A DNA stretch of 64,000 nucleotides from Sympetrum striolatum (Eukaryota > Arthropoda > Insecta > Odonata > Libellulidae), in the NCBI GenBank assembly GCA_947579665.1, contig OX388348.1, positions 14,260,001-14,324,000 on the forward strand. Direction: 5' to 3'. The notes below the pieces were generated by a model. That model saw only the letters and a program-made list of their open reading frames with translations. It ran no database searches and was not told the DNA's origin. The translations under genes and the position numbers were made by a program. Shown one piece after another: positions 22,963 through 35,935 of the stretch. Position 1 is the stretch's first letter. Every line of letters starts with the position of its first letter.

Positions 22963-23545
22963 AATTTTTGTTTTAGATTATTGTGTCTTTTCCCAATTTA
23001 GGAGAGAAGAGATTTTTCCAGCCTAAATCAAGTTGGAAGGAAATCCTTCATAATCCCTGATACCTCGAGAGGAAACTAGAACAAGAGTCCCGTCCCCCTA
23101 ACTGTAGCCTCTCTGACTGACGTAACGAGGTCCCTCGCTCTCTACTTAATTAGGGTAGTTAATTGGCGATCCTCTGCCTTCTAATCACTTATCCTAATCG
23201 ATTTCCATTTTTATCAACTCCAACACACCGAATCATTGGGTCTCGTTTGACAAGCCGCTTTGCCCACGAACATTTTCTCAACACAGAGGTTCATTTAGGT
23301 TCATTAACGTCCCATCTCAGGATTCGGGTGTACTATGGTTACGACAAATTTTATCGAAGATTTTTGAAAATATTTTTTTATTATATTGCCACTTTCAAAG
23401 CGAACTTGCGCTCTATCATTTGTTAAGTTTCAATTGTTGAGTATACAAGGGAGAGAATACGAGAAAGTATAGATATATGACTTTGACATACACGTAGATT
23501 ATCATCAGAATATTATAAATCCTCAACTCGTTGTCGAGCAGTTGA
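22963..23545. other. Non-coding stretch
   Basis: Nothing recognised; the 87-codon plus-strand frame in it lacks any supporting feature. Confidence 0.4.
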
Positions 23546-23800
23546 TTTTAGTTTAGTTTAGTTTGACCCTTTATTGGCGAGGTTAGACCCAGATAGGCCT
23601 CTCTTCCTCCTAACCTCGCATGTCGTTAAATATGAACACATATAAATTAAAAAAAGACAGAGTAGAGTGTAGGGAAAAATCTTTGCAACTGAAGGTTGAC
23701 AAAGAAAAAAACCCACGTTGCGGGAAAACACATACAGAGAAGGGGGTGGAAAAACTGCAAAAACACAGTAAATGATAACAATAAAGTATTTACAATTATG
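23546..23800 (-). mobile_element. Non-LTR retrotransposon 3' UTR with (AAACT)n tail
   Basis: Read on the minus strand it ends with CCAATAAAGGGTCAAACTAAACT and further AAACT units: a polyadenylation signal closely followed by a pentamer tail. Just upstream is a hairpin of 10-bp stem (GCGAGGTTAG and its complement). This hairpin, AATAAA, microsatellite layout recurs in the other retrotransposon ends of this window. Where the element begins is unclear; no coding remnant was identified to the right. Confidence 0.55.
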
Positions 23801-24465
23801 AAATTTTGAAAATTACATATACATAAATAAATATTATTACAAAAGCATAAAAATATAATACATTACAAGAGAGAGAGAAAATGATAAAATTTACTAAACC
23901 TAAATGGGGAAAAATAATAAAAAATAGAAACAACAAACATAATGACATATCCTACCAATTAATATTCATAAATAAGGTTATCCAGTATTTTGATTTTGTC
24001 ATTAATTGTAATCAAAGTCTTGGAACTCTTAGAGGAGACGATATGTGTTGCAAGGAACAGTCACTAAGACTTCTAGAACTTTCTTCCGTGGAACATTTGA
24101 AAAACCAATGTTAGTTGGTGTTATATTGATTTAAGTAAATGGAGGGAGAAGGTAAATTAAAACAGCAGAGATCCAATTATAAACCATGCTGAAGAATATG
24201 CATGATACCCGTAAAAGGCAGAGAAAGGCAGAGGGCGGAGTAGATAACATGCAGTGCTGAGTAAAATTCATAAAAAATTTTATTGTTCTCTTAATATAAA
24301 GAAGAGGACGACTTCAGACAGTTAATTAATTTGGGGATGTTTATTTTAGCTGATATATTACTAGCCCCTACTAAGTAATATTATCAGAAAATTAGAGATT
24401 TACAATAAAAGAGTAACAAAAATCGTCGCCGATATTGTTGTCAGTTCTTGTAACAATCAAATGAG
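23801..24465. other. A-rich non-coding stretch
   Basis: Very A-rich at the left, possibly still 3' UTR of the adjacent retrotransposon end. No domain in the 77-codon plus-strand frame. Confidence 0.35.
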
Positions 24466-24539
24466 AGAATGTCAACAAGTGAAATTGCTCATATGGTATG
24501 TCTACACTTGTGCGCTTTCCTCTTCCCTTTCAACATGAG

Positions 24540-24760
24540 TTGCGCATGCCTTTCGGGCATGCCTCATGAGGCATTCAATTTGTTGTCCACACTGCATTAT
24601 CCACTGTGCGTCATGATGGATACAGAATCGGCAAGTCTGATAGCCATTTGTGCAGGTGTGTCATGCGTCATGAAAAAGAGGTCCGGTCAACTTGCAAGAG
24701 GCATGCGCTATTGCATGCCTCTCCTTCATCATACCGTGAGCTATGACGCATGCCTGTGTT
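24540..24760. repeat. Cluster of GCATGC-based palindromes
   Basis: Within 200 bases there are three strong palindromes: GCATGCC/GGCATGC with a five-base loop (24,544-24,562), the perfect 16-mer ATGCCTCATGAGGCAT (24,559-24,574), and AGAGGCATGC/GCATGCCTCT with a six-base loop (24,697-24,722). GCATGC occurs repeatedly. A 97-codon frame (24,469-24,762) covers the same bases but has no recognisable domain. It may be a fold-back element or a compound regulatory site. Confidence 0.6.
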
Positions 24761-24762
24761 GA

Positions 24763-25457
24763 ATAGAAAGTTGCACAAGAATGGACATAGCTTTAAGTTC
24801 GACTCTCATTGTCTCGATATTCGAGCCTATAGATACAATTGGTGTAAAGAAGGTTTAGAAACTTTGTTTTTTTGATTATATACTAGCAAATATGGGGCGA
24901 AAATATTTGTAATACCTTCGTATCATATGCAATGTATGTAATACTATTTTTATACCGATTGATATCGATCTGAAGATCACTAGATATACTCAAAACCCTT
25001 CGGCATTAAAAAAAATCAATCTGTCATACAAGTACCACAACTACGTACTAAGTATTTTTATTTCATTCTGCATTGCGTTACACATAGTAAGCCTGAATCA
25101 CATCGATCTTACAAGTACTATGAATATGAAATGAATGAATCGCTAAACGAAGTAACACGCTGGAGTTATAGCAGTGTTACCTTATCAAAAACCTCACGAT
25201 ACACAGGTAACAATGTATTCATTTCTTAGAGAGGGAGGATGCCATTGTTGACTTAATTCGATTTTAAACTTTGTATTCCAGGAAGATAATTAGCTTGGTT
25301 TGTCCGAGAGAGAATTGAGTGAATTTTGTATGTGAAATGTTCGCTTCGGAGGTCATTGAAATCAGCACATGTACAATACCTCGCCCCACTTTCCCTCCCC
25401 GAGACAATAATTGCATTTTCCATGTTTCATAACCAGCCATTTTTCCGTCTCCTGCAG
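24763..25457. other. Non-coding stretch
   Basis: Nothing recognised except a pyrimidine-rich splice-acceptor-like tract at its right end. Confidence 0.4.
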
Positions 25458-25556
25458 GACTCTATACCGGAGGACCAACTTCATTTCATTCGTCATCAGC
25501 GGGAGTCGTAATTGAAACGAAGGTCAGCGGAGGGCGCAAGAATGCAGACGGAAAAG
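25458..25556 (+). other. Candidate 99-nt internal exon
   Basis: It is preceded by a strong 3' splice site (TTTCCGTCTCCTGCAG) and followed by a plausible 5' splice site (GGAAAAG followed by GTAAAC). Of three frames only one is open throughout. It gives a 32-residue Ser/Gly-rich peptide beginning LYTGGPTSFHSSSAG and ending GRKNADGK, with matching phase at both ends. The length is a multiple of three, so it could be a symmetrical cassette exon. No family match is recognised. Confidence 0.33.
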
Positions 25557-25904
25557 GTAAACAGATTTTCAATGCCCTTTCACCACCAAACAGGCTGATA
25601 TCACATTCAGACACAATTAGGTTTCGGCTGGTTTAATGGGAACTGAAATCAATTAGGGCTCTGGGCACATTTTACAACAACTTTAATCCTTGCTATAGGA
25701 GTAACGCAGTTTTCGACCGTAGCCTTCAAAAACAAGATTTCCTAATTCTCCATGCCATAAGTATAGTTTTTGTGCTTGATGTTGGGTTTGTTTACAGTAT
25801 CTTGAATTCATTGATCGAATATGTAGGAGTCAAAAAGGAAGGTGGTGTCACGATCGAGCCATTGGTCTGCATACATTAATCACATGATCAAATTTTAAAA
25901 TACG
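25557..25904. other. Non-coding stretch
   Basis: Nothing recognised. Confidence 0.4.
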
Positions 25905-26295
25905 GCTGCTACTCATCATTGCTTACATCGAAGTTATCTATCCGTATAATAGTCATATCCCGTATATTGCTTTCTTATCAGTTGCTTTTTTATTTATTTG
26001 CTGACTTAAACAAGATTGATTGCATATCTCATATTTATATTGATGGGCATTTGAAGGTTTTATACAGTGAAGCAACCCTATTTCTAAATACTAACCAGGG
26101 ATAATGCAATCATGGGCAATTTCTCGCTCTGATTATTATAAATAAACTATTATCTTAGTCAAAACCAGTCAGTCAGTATTAATTATCTTACCTTTATTTC
26201 TCCTTGATAAAATGTTTAAATGACATTTCTTCTCCGAATAGCTAATAGGTGCAAAGTATTGGTAGAAACGCTTCCTTATCATTGTTTAGTTTAAC
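25905..26295 (+). repeat. Old tandem duplication, left unit
   Basis: Marker strings occur in the same order as in the next unit about 480 bases on: CTACTACTC(A/G)T near the start, then TACAGTGA(A/G)GCA, TCAGTCAGTATTAATT, GGTG(C/T)AAAGT(A/G)TTG and ATTGTTTAGTTTAACT. Divergence is substantial, so the duplication is old. No coding content. Confidence 0.75.
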
Positions 26296-26377
26296 TCTCC
26301 TTGACATACATTTAGCAAATTTGTCTATCTAGCTGCTGTTCTGCATACTTTACTTGCATATCTAATAACTGAAAACG

Positions 26378-26782
26378 TCTACTACTCGTTATTGCCTCTA
26401 TCCATGTCATATATTCACATACTAGTCATATCTCCCAATTCATTTGGTTATCTGAAGCTGCTCTTTATCGTAGATTCTATATATTATGAATCGGAAATCC
26501 ATTGAATATTTTACATTTGTACAGACGCAGATTGTAAAGGCTTGTACAGTGAGGCAGTTCTAAATCTAGAAAATTTCCAGAGATAAAGCAATTTAAGATG
26601 GTTTTGCATTCTGCTTATTTTAAAAATACAATTATTTTAGTAAATATGAATCAGTCAGTATTAATTAAACTAGATTTGAAACTCACCAATTAAATCTTAA
26701 AATGCCATTTTGCCCCTAAATAGATAAAAGGTGTAAAGTGTTGCTTAAAGTAGACGCTTTGCTATTATTGTTTAGTTTAACT
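26378..26782 (+). repeat. Old tandem duplication, right unit
   Basis: Diverged partner of the preceding unit, in the same orientation with the same marker strings and many small indels. It could be part of an interspersed repeat that inserted twice rather than a true segmental duplication. Confidence 0.75.
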
Positions 26783-29700
26783 AATTATGAGTTTAATTGT
26801 GACTAATCGTCCCACTCCGTTTGGAATAGTCAAAGCAGTGAAGTACACATCAAATTTAAACCACATTTTATTTTATTTAAGTTCTGAAATTTTAATTTCT
26901 ATCTCATCTTGAACTCTCATTCTAAGATTTCCCGATTTTATGTTTATAAGTTAACAGCAGTATTATTTGGGAATAGTTATGCAAAATTTTAGTACGTAGC
27001 CTACCTAACTTTTAGTTAATGCCTTTTCTGACTTAATTATTGAATCCATAACACATTATTTAGGAAATGCGTGTATATAGTATAATAGTAATTCTTAATG
27101 TTACTATTAATTTATTTTTACTTCTGCGTTAATTATGTATTCTGTCGATCGGGCATGATCAAAACTTTTGTGGAGTATCTAACTGGCCATGGATTCGTCT
27201 TTCAATTTCACGTTGCTGCAGTTATAGTTTTGCTGATCAAATTTTGATTTGAATTCCGCTTAAATTGAAGACAAAAATTGGATTTCCGAAGGAACCAGAT
27301 TTGATATCATGGGATAGCGTAGCTCTTTTTGGTCATGAAAAGAAAATATTTTGTTTAAAATATAAGTTTCTAGATGGCGTCTCAAGATTTTTAAAATAGT
27401 TCATCAATTATTTAAACCTAAACGTTACCTAATCTAAGAAAATCGATTGAGAGAATGAGTATCAAAAGCTCGTAGCGTTATTAAGAACACACACATCGAA
27501 AATTCTACGGTTCTACCCGCTTAGTAGCCTGTACTAGTTGAGACTATTCATGTCTGCCGTTTCCTAATTGCCAGTGTTGTGAATGGAATTCTTTCGGTCT
27601 CCATTTCTTTAGATTTTCAGTTCCTTTTGAAGGTTCCCCAACAACTCTATTGTCTTCCACCAATTTGGCATTTGCCGACACCCTATGCTATTTGTTGATT
27701 GCTTTTCATCCTTTCCATTCATGGCCAATGCTTCCTAAAATTTGCACCACCCGCTGACCGTAACTAACGCCGCTAAACAGGTTGTAAACTTGTCCTCCCA
27801 ATTCCGCCCTACCACTCCCCACCCCAATTCCTTCTTTCCGGGAACTTGCTTACCTTTTTGCCCGGGCTGAAAATTCCGACCATCCGCCGAGGTCGGTCTC
27901 TATTAGACTGAATGCAGAAAGCAAGATTTCACATCCGGTAAAATTTTCTTTGACTGGAGATATTAAAGGCCCCTGGGATATATGGGATAAAGTGATGTGT
28001 GGCTCTCAATAACTCAATATCTATTGAGTAACTCTAATATGCGGAATGCTTGGAAAACATATTTTTTTATGAAGAATATTTATCGCTAATTAGCAAAAAT
28101 TCTACCACGTCCCCATAAAATTTCCACAAACAATGTTTAAGTTTATTCGATTTGAAATCAAAATATGAACTGTCTTGGGTTCGAAGAAGACGTTAATATT
28201 TTATTGCAAGAAATAATTAGTATTTCAAAAAAGTTGAAAAAATTGAGTTTTTAAGATTTAATATACGTGTCGTTTACTTATATTTATCCTTATATGAATT
28301 GGGTGTATAATAATGTATAATATATGTAAATAATTTATTTTTAAGGTCATTCAGAATCCGTTCCAACTCTAGTTCTAAGAAAGTGAAAATAGTAAAGTAA
28401 ACGTTGATGAAATGGTCTTCATTGTAAGGAAACGTTCCCTTGTATCCTTGACGATTACCGGATGTTACATCTAATACCACTGAAGAAATAATACCACACT
28501 CGTACTGTAGTACTTGAATTTTCTCTTGTCAACTGTCGTTTCACATCGAATATATAATTGAGTTTTTAATTCATATTTCAAAATACAACGGCTAACATGA
28601 CTGCTATCAATAGTTAGATGATGACTATCAATAAAAATCGTGACAATATTCTATCTACAATCAAATTACAAATAATGCAAACATTTTGAAGATTATAAAT
28701 GTATTTGTCAGCTACACTTTTCAATATTTTAACTCTCAGTATATACAATTTCTGGTGTTCATTTTTCGTGGAACCAGTTACTGCACCCTGAATCATTAGT
28801 TACTGATCGTGGTTACTTTGCATACTTGCATTCTATACTCTATACCTCAACCAGTCACTACCTATGTAGTAGACTGTTGATCAATCTTGATCCGCTCTCT
28901 GGATACAGGTTTTATTCTGTAGATAACATTTCATTCCTAAAGACGTTTTAAGCTCATTAAATCTCTCGCTCTATGAAGTAAACTTCTCCAAATCGATCAG
29001 AATTAAAAAGGAAACCTTTCGGATCTACAGCGAAGGCCGTAATTTTCCCTACAATGAGGGAGCAGCGTAGATTAATCGCTGGGAAAAGAAACAAAATGAG
29101 CTTTTGAGACGGGAAAGTTTGTTAAAGGCAGTAATTGAGGGATATTTTAGGGAAAAAGACAAAGATGAAAGAAGCGTAAACAGGCCTCGGAAGAAATTAA
29201 AGCAAAGGTTAATTACGAGGAAGTTGAAGATGTTGCCTTAAGCTACGTCAGATAGAAAATCTTTCCAAAATTCGTTGGGTAATTTGCCTTCCTAACCACA
29301 CAAGGATTTTCGACAGATAATTCTAAATTATATTTTTTCTGTAGTTTAATTCTAGTACTGTAGCTTATTAGGAAGTAAATGCTAATTTAGTTTGTGAATT
29401 CTGTTTTGAAATACTAATGGAAAATCCGTACTTAATTCAGGATATCTTTTTAATCTACTGAGGTCAAAGTTTTATGTACCTGTTTCGTTTGAATAAACTG
29501 CTGTAAGTAATGTATTATAAACGCAATACGGTTAGTGATGCCTCCATAATCTTCCGGGTGAGCGTAAGTTATTTGATAAAGAAGACTTAATTTTGAGTTA
29601 TTCGTGGAATAAAGATGGAGAAAAATGTGGAGCACCACTTGCTTTGCTCAAAAAAACATCCCTTTAATGTAACGAAAACTTTTAGTTATGACAATTTAGA

Positions 29701-30895
29701 ATCTTTTTCTTAGAAACAACACGAATAGTAGGAGATTTGAGTTCGAGTCCAGGCCATGCAGCTACTTTCACTCCTATATATCCAAGGGTATTCTTGTGAT
29801 AACTTGTATGTTAATAAGGGAATAAATACGTGATAAAAATGAGTTGAAGAATTTCTGAATTAAGTTTATTACTTTATAGCAGTTTCTTGTGATATTGCGG
29901 CTCTTGAAATGTGTCAGCCCTTGATATCTTTAAAAGTTTCCAGAACGATAAGATTTTCATCGCGTCATTATAAACATTTAGAAATTGTTAATAACGTATT
30001 TTCCAAAACTTTGGGTAAAAAATATTATTTATGGCGGAATAATTTTAAATGGCCAGAACATTTTTGCACAGTATTGCCTTTTTACTTCATAAAATTGAAA
30101 CTTGCACACGTTAAAGCTCTAATTTCATTTCTAGCCTTCTTTCCTGCTAACAATAACAAATATATATATATATATATAATCTTAATAATTTTTACTATCC
30201 TTTATCAATGGGTGAAGGAAGTGTTTCGGTACATAACTTTATCCCGTAATAAATTCCTTTTGTATGCCAAGATTTTGGTCGATGGTAAAACGTTTTTTCT
30301 TTGCGAAATAAATGTATTTTTTCACCATTTAAAAAGATGAAACATTTGAAAAGAAAGTAACATCATTTATCATCATAATAACTCATTTTCTCTGATCATG
30401 AAGTGGCTTAGTATTATTTACGCACACCCCATTGAAAAATTGTAATTCAATACTCTACATTATTATATTCACATTATATTGTACATTTGTAGGACAAAGA
30501 ATTGGGTTCATCGTATGATAAAATGATGCACTTCATAGTTTCGATGCGTTCATCAATGCCATCTTTCATAACTTATAATATAATAACTTAAAAATCCTTG
30601 TATTTAATATAATGCCAACTTTTTTATGCAATCGGCATGCAATATTAAAGCATATTATGTTGAAGTGGATTTAACCTATCTATGCAAGTATCGATCTAAG
30701 GAGACTCGTTGCGGCTGTCTCTATTTGTTTCCTTTCTAACTTATACCACATGCTGTTTTATAGCATCTCAAAAAATTAATGAAACTAAGGAAAGGGTATT
30801 ACGAAGGAAACCGCCAGTGTTTGTTAGAAAAGAGAAGAAATAAACACCCAGAGAAATATAAGTCGTCGGAAAAAATTTGCCCGCCTTAGAGACAT
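26783..30895. other. Long AT-rich stretch without recognised genes
   Basis: Includes a TA microsatellite near 30,160-30,180. The 143-codon plus-strand frame at 29,909-30,340 crosses that microsatellite and has no domain. A lone B-box-like string (GAGTTCGAGTCC) near 29,738 lacks an A-box. A less AT-rich patch lies at 27,540-27,930. Confidence 0.4.
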
Positions 30896-30899
30896 ACAT

Positions 30900-31600
30900 G
30901 CGCACTAATGATTAAGGTAATGGGTCAGATACATTTTTGTATATTTCGATGGCATCCTCATGAAGTGCATACCGCGGTTCAAGGGATGCTTGACAGTGCA
31001 CTCTGTTGCCTGCTTCACCCGGCCAATTTTCACAGCATCTTCCTCGCTTCCTTTCATCTCCCCTGCATCCCCACCATCAGCATTTGTTCCTCTATCATCG
31101 CCATTCTCTTCTACCCTAATCTTCGGGATCTGTATGCCCATGCATTGACGAGGTGCAGAATGTTCGTACGCTGGTAATTGCGACCGGAGTTTGGGGACGG
31201 CGTGTTGTGCTGGGCGTGGCAGCGGATGCTTTGACAGCATCACAAAAGGATTTGCCTTTCTCTTGGATATGTCGGCGAGCAAACGGCGTGTGCCATTTGT
31301 TTAGATTGATCAATCGGCCAAACGAGGCCACCTTAGGAGCTCTCCGCTATGGATGACGCCGATTTCCGATCCGACACATGGGAGAACCGTCTTCCTTTCT
31401 CCTGGTGCGTGGTGCACGCGAAGTATCGGGAATACCGATCGATGAGTGGCCCTTCTCTCGAAAACGGTGTTACCGCGGTTCTTGCGAAGTTGTCGTTCGC
31501 CGTGTTTTGGAGTGTTTGCACTTCAAAATAGAAATGAAGGTCATTCGAATGGGTAGGGAAAATATTGAGAGGGTGTGAACTGATCAAGGGATTAGAAGTA
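30900..31600. other. GC-balanced island with overlapping open frames on both strands
   Basis: This 0.7-kb segment is much less AT-rich than its surroundings and carries open frames in several phases on both strands (60 to 125 codons). The longest, minus strand 30,905-31,282, is rich in charged residues. None has a recognisable domain and they exclude each other, so no gene is called. It may be a diverged gene fragment, a retrotransposon segment or conserved non-coding DNA. Confidence 0.35.
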
Positions 31601-33670
31601 GGATGCTTGGGATTTGAGGGGAAAGAGTGAGAGGCTGAAGTTTTTGAATTATATAAAATTTGAATTTATTTCAATAAAATTGAGTATGTATTAAACTTGT
31701 TCATGTAAAATTGTATATCTACCAAATATGCTAGCAGCTAAATTGTTAAAATTATAAGCACTTTCCAAAATTTGTGATTCAAGCCAACCATGATTTTGAT
31801 GAGGATTCGCATAATCATTAGTTTATTACCTTCGTACCCTTTGTATAAACGGCTTAAATTTACAACGTGAATTAGTGGGTGGAAAGGAAAAACAAATTCA
31901 TAGTGAAAGGAGCAATTGATACGAGTTCAGAGAAGGGAATATTTACAATTTTTTATAAATTATGAGAGCTTCATATTGGCATGGAATTATCTTGTATTCG
32001 TTTGAGTATTTGTTCATAATTTATTGCCATATCTCATTCTTAAAGATACGTTATCGATTAGTCATGCCATACGTGTATGATAATCTTAGAAAAAGCTTAT
32101 TTACCAATATTTAACAGTGAAACCTATGGGAAATGGATTAAATCAATTCCAAATAAAGGAATGTACTGGTAACAACAGTTTTCCAAGTTGCTCCTTAACT
32201 CAAATAATTACAATAAGACAGAGGATAAAAAAAATATTTTTTCGTGGCATCGGGGAAAGAACAAATTATTTTTTTTATAATGACGTTACAGATTGGCGCG
32301 TAACACGAAAACCTATTTTTTTTACATAATTCTTCACCAAAAAAAATAACTGGGCAATAAGGGAGCTCTTTCAGTTACCATTTTCTTGACTAGCAGTAAT
32401 GATATAAAGTCCCAATAAATTTAAAATTAACGTACATACTTTTAACCTTATATATCTATTCTTACACATAAGTATACTGAAAAAGTCGTATCGAAAGAAT
32501 ATTGAGGGGATTCCGTTTTTAGTAGGTTTTTAGAATGATAATGTTAACTTATATGCATATTGAAATATATAATCAATTTTTCTATGTACAAAACAGAGTA
32601 AATTGTGTCAAGAAGGATTACTACGTTTTTATGAGATTTTAACTATAATATGATTTCGGTTAAAATTTTAACGGAGACATGAATTCACCTCTTCGGTATA
32701 CTCCTGAAAAATTTCAGGTTATTATTCACCCTTTCCTAAATCTAAAGCACACACAATAGCAGTGACGCACTACTGAATTGTAACAATCAAGTTAGCTAAC
32801 GTGGCGACTCCGTTATTTAGCATCAATCGCTTCTACCCAACCTAGTTCATCAAGTATAGGAAATGAACTGCGCTAACGAGAAAAATTCCGCTTTCGTACA
32901 CCAAGTGGTACCCAGTGAAAGTCGTCATTTTCATGTTAAGCCGGATATTAAAAGCCTCGGGGGAATTCCTGCCTTACCCAAATTAAATTTTTCGTTTTCG
33001 GCAGAGCCCCGTCTGTCGTACGATCATTCGTATTTTGTTTCTCTGTTTTCTTCCGAAATCCGTTCCTTGTTACATTCGTTTCATTTTCCTCCCTCAATCC
33101 CTTGTTTTGAAGGCTCTCGGAGGGAAATGCCATTCACTCACTCTCTAACCATTCCAATAAAGATGTTAACAGTCCTTTCCGCCTGGTTTGCCCCTCAAAT
33201 GGTTTCATACGCTCTCTCCTGTCTCGGCGTGTCTGTGTTTGTTCCAGTGTTACGTTTGAAAGCAGCGAGCCGATTTACACGATATTTCCAGCTAAAGTAC
33301 TGCAGTATCCTTTGAACTCCATACGTCATCCTGCCGTTGGCTGAGTTATGATCCCAGCGTATGGGCATCCGATTTTCAGCCCTACATTTGTCAGCAGGAG
33401 TATCAAAATGATAATTTTTATAATATATTCATATTATACTTAATTTGTTATTCTTGCCTAATACGAAATATTGCTAGAAACAGGATTCTAAATCAAATAT
33501 TATGATTACTTTTAAATCGAATTTGCTTCTTAACTAATCGGGAATAATCTGATTAATATAATTCAGATTTTCGTGCTGAGTATACAGGATGAATATATGC
33601 ATTCCAAAATGCATTCTTGTCGTAGAATATTTTGAGAACTAGAAATGACTTCTTAATATCTAAGCGCTTA
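31601..33670. other. AT-rich stretch without recognised genes
   Basis: A 150-codon plus-strand frame at 32,863-33,315 is the longest. It has no domain, no codon features that stand out and no splice context, so it is not called. Confidence 0.4.
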
Positions 33671-33753
33671 AGGAGCGAAAGTAAAACGTACTTTTACTAG
33701 ACAACAGAATATTATTCTGTGGTCTAGTAAAAGTTTATTTCACTTTCGCTCCT
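33671..33753. mobile_element. 83-bp palindromic fold-back element
   Basis: Nearly the whole length is an inverted repeat. The outer arms are AGGAGCGAAAGT and its exact complement, the middle arms CTTTTACTAGAC and complement, and the inner arms ACAGAATA and complement around a single central T. Only an eight-base segment between the outer and middle arms, and one base further in, fail to pair. This is the form of a fold-back MITE; no clear target duplication is visible. A transcribed hairpin of this length is an alternative. Confidence 0.75.
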
Positions 33754-35935
33754 GATGGATCCATACCACAAAGTCACGGCACAGGCAGTTGATTCTATAA
33801 AGTGCTTAAATCATAATTCCAAATTAGAATTCTTAATGAGCTTACTTAATAATAAAGAGGTTCATTATTTAAGTCTGATTACAGCTGTGAGCAGTTTCTT
33901 ATATCAAACCCAGAAAATGTAATTAAAATATTATATAATTTATTATCATTATTATTATTATTAATAATAATTTTATTATATAAATATCACTGCAAATAGA
34001 TGGAGGACCAGGAGGCAGGCTTAATGAAGTTGGAAACAGAAAGAAAAAAACATTCAAAAGCTTTAATTTTGGCTGTAAAAAAGCTTAGGCATGCATTTAA
34101 TACGACATTGAAAACGCTTTCTCCCTTCACAGAAGGAGAGGAAACCTTCAACATGAAATATGTAATATTTTAAAATATTAACGTAGGTAACGCCTATAAA
34201 CCCAAGCATGTTGACGAAAGCGATCATATTGAACCTTTCTGTTCGAGTGGCTTAAAACTTTTACTTTAAGATGTGAGAATTAGAATCAGCACAACATTTT
34301 GTGGAACGATTTATATATTTCTCTTCCCTAGAATTTATTTAGTGTGCTGGGTTCAATGTATAAATGCTTATCCTCATTGTCAGTTGGCAAGCAGTTATGT
34401 GATATAAAGGATATTAGCAGGTAATTAACCCCTAATACGATTAATTAAAAAAGTGTTTATTAAGACTAGTTTTTTCAATAGACAATTATTATTAAACGTT
34501 CATAACCAATATCTAATTTTTTTCTACCTAAGAAAACGCATTGTAAAACTCTAATTAATGGAAATAATTTTCGGAGAGTAATACAGTAAGAAGAATGAGT
34601 AGAAATAAACAAATAGATATATCGCTAGTAATACTCCTTTATACCAAACTGATGAAATGTTAACCTCTCAATACCGTAAACTTAAAGTTAAATTCAGTGG
34701 CTAGTTACGTAAGCTCATTTGAGGAAATGACAAAATAAAGTTGAATGAGAAGTAATTAATTCCTATGCACTTGTAGGGCGACCTTCAATAGTCTTCTGTT
34801 GTCTTCAAACTCTCTTCCCCTCCCTTTCAGTAAACTGTTTCCCTATGTATCTCATCGCTGTTCTGCGATGTTTCGCGTAGTTTGGCGATCCGATTCCCGA
34901 TGGCTTCCGCTTGATTTCGTCGCACTCCGCCTTTGTTCGCTGATTGCTTCCCTCCAGAGACCCTATTCTCGGTTATATTCCTAAGAATCTCTGTTTGAGA
35001 ATTGCTCCTCCATTATTTCCTCAGGGTCATGTAGTATTTGCAGTTAACTTTCGGAGGAATCTTGGGAAAGTTCGGGTAACATTGAGTCCGCTGTCTGAAT
35101 CTAGCTTTTCTGTAACACAAGGGAAGATTCTTGGTTAACTTTATCGCTCAAGTTTAAGGTGATTTTAGGGATGTAGGATAGAATATTTTTCACGAACACC
35201 TTATTTCAAGATGTGATTTTTGTTTGTTATTTGAATTTACAAAACGAAAGAAAAAAGGTTTTATGAATTTGACTTTGAGAGGAGTTTATTCTCGAAATAA
35301 TAGGTATCATAAACGATATTTATTAGTTCAATATTATTCAGTCAGTGGATGTTGATTTAATATGTAAAATAAATAAAACATATACTTTTTCACATCGATA
35401 TTGCTGTGGTGTAAGAATAAAACAGATATAAGCTTTTCGCTTCATGGTTTCGAATATAATATATAGTAACTATCCTATTATTCAATAATGTTGCTCATCT
35501 TATCATAGTATTTCTAAAATACAAGCTCAAGTCTGTGTTTTATATACAATCAGCATAAATCTGCAAGGATATATTTAAAACAGCAGCCCTTAAATTACAG
35601 TTCAAATCAGTAAATTATGATCCAGAGACTAAGGTTATGATAACAACATTTAAAAAATAAAAAATGGACGGATAAGTTACTTTTTCACGTCTAATATGAA
35701 TAGTAGAGATATTCTAATTTTCCTCAATTTTCAGTGCCACCACGCTATATCTTGGATTAAATTTACTTATAGAATTTAATATAAAAAATGACTTTGAAGA
35801 AGAAATCGATAGTTAGGCGCTAAGTATTGCTTGCGTGTAAAAGTCATGCTGTATTGTTAACGTTTCAGTTAGGTTCGTGTCTGTGTGCGTATATATTATG
35901 ATTATTATTATTAATTACTATTATTTTTCTGTAGA
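33754..35935. other. AT-rich stretch
   Basis: Contains an ATT/AAT microsatellite at about 33,930-33,980. No gene recognised. Confidence 0.4.

Noticed and set aside
27858..27885. 13-nt minus-strand micro-exon between TTTTCAG and GTAAGC
   Set aside because: Too short to judge coding potential and such short signal pairs are common by chance.
29725..29765. tRNA-like B-box GAGTTCGAGTCC
   Set aside because: No A-box upstream at the required distance; an isolated match is expected by chance.
29909..30340. 143-codon plus-strand frame
   Set aside because: Runs through a TA microsatellite (Tyr-Ile repeats) and has no domain.
32863..33315. 150-codon plus-strand frame
   Set aside because: No recognisable motif; lies in a locally less AT-rich patch where long chance frames are more likely.
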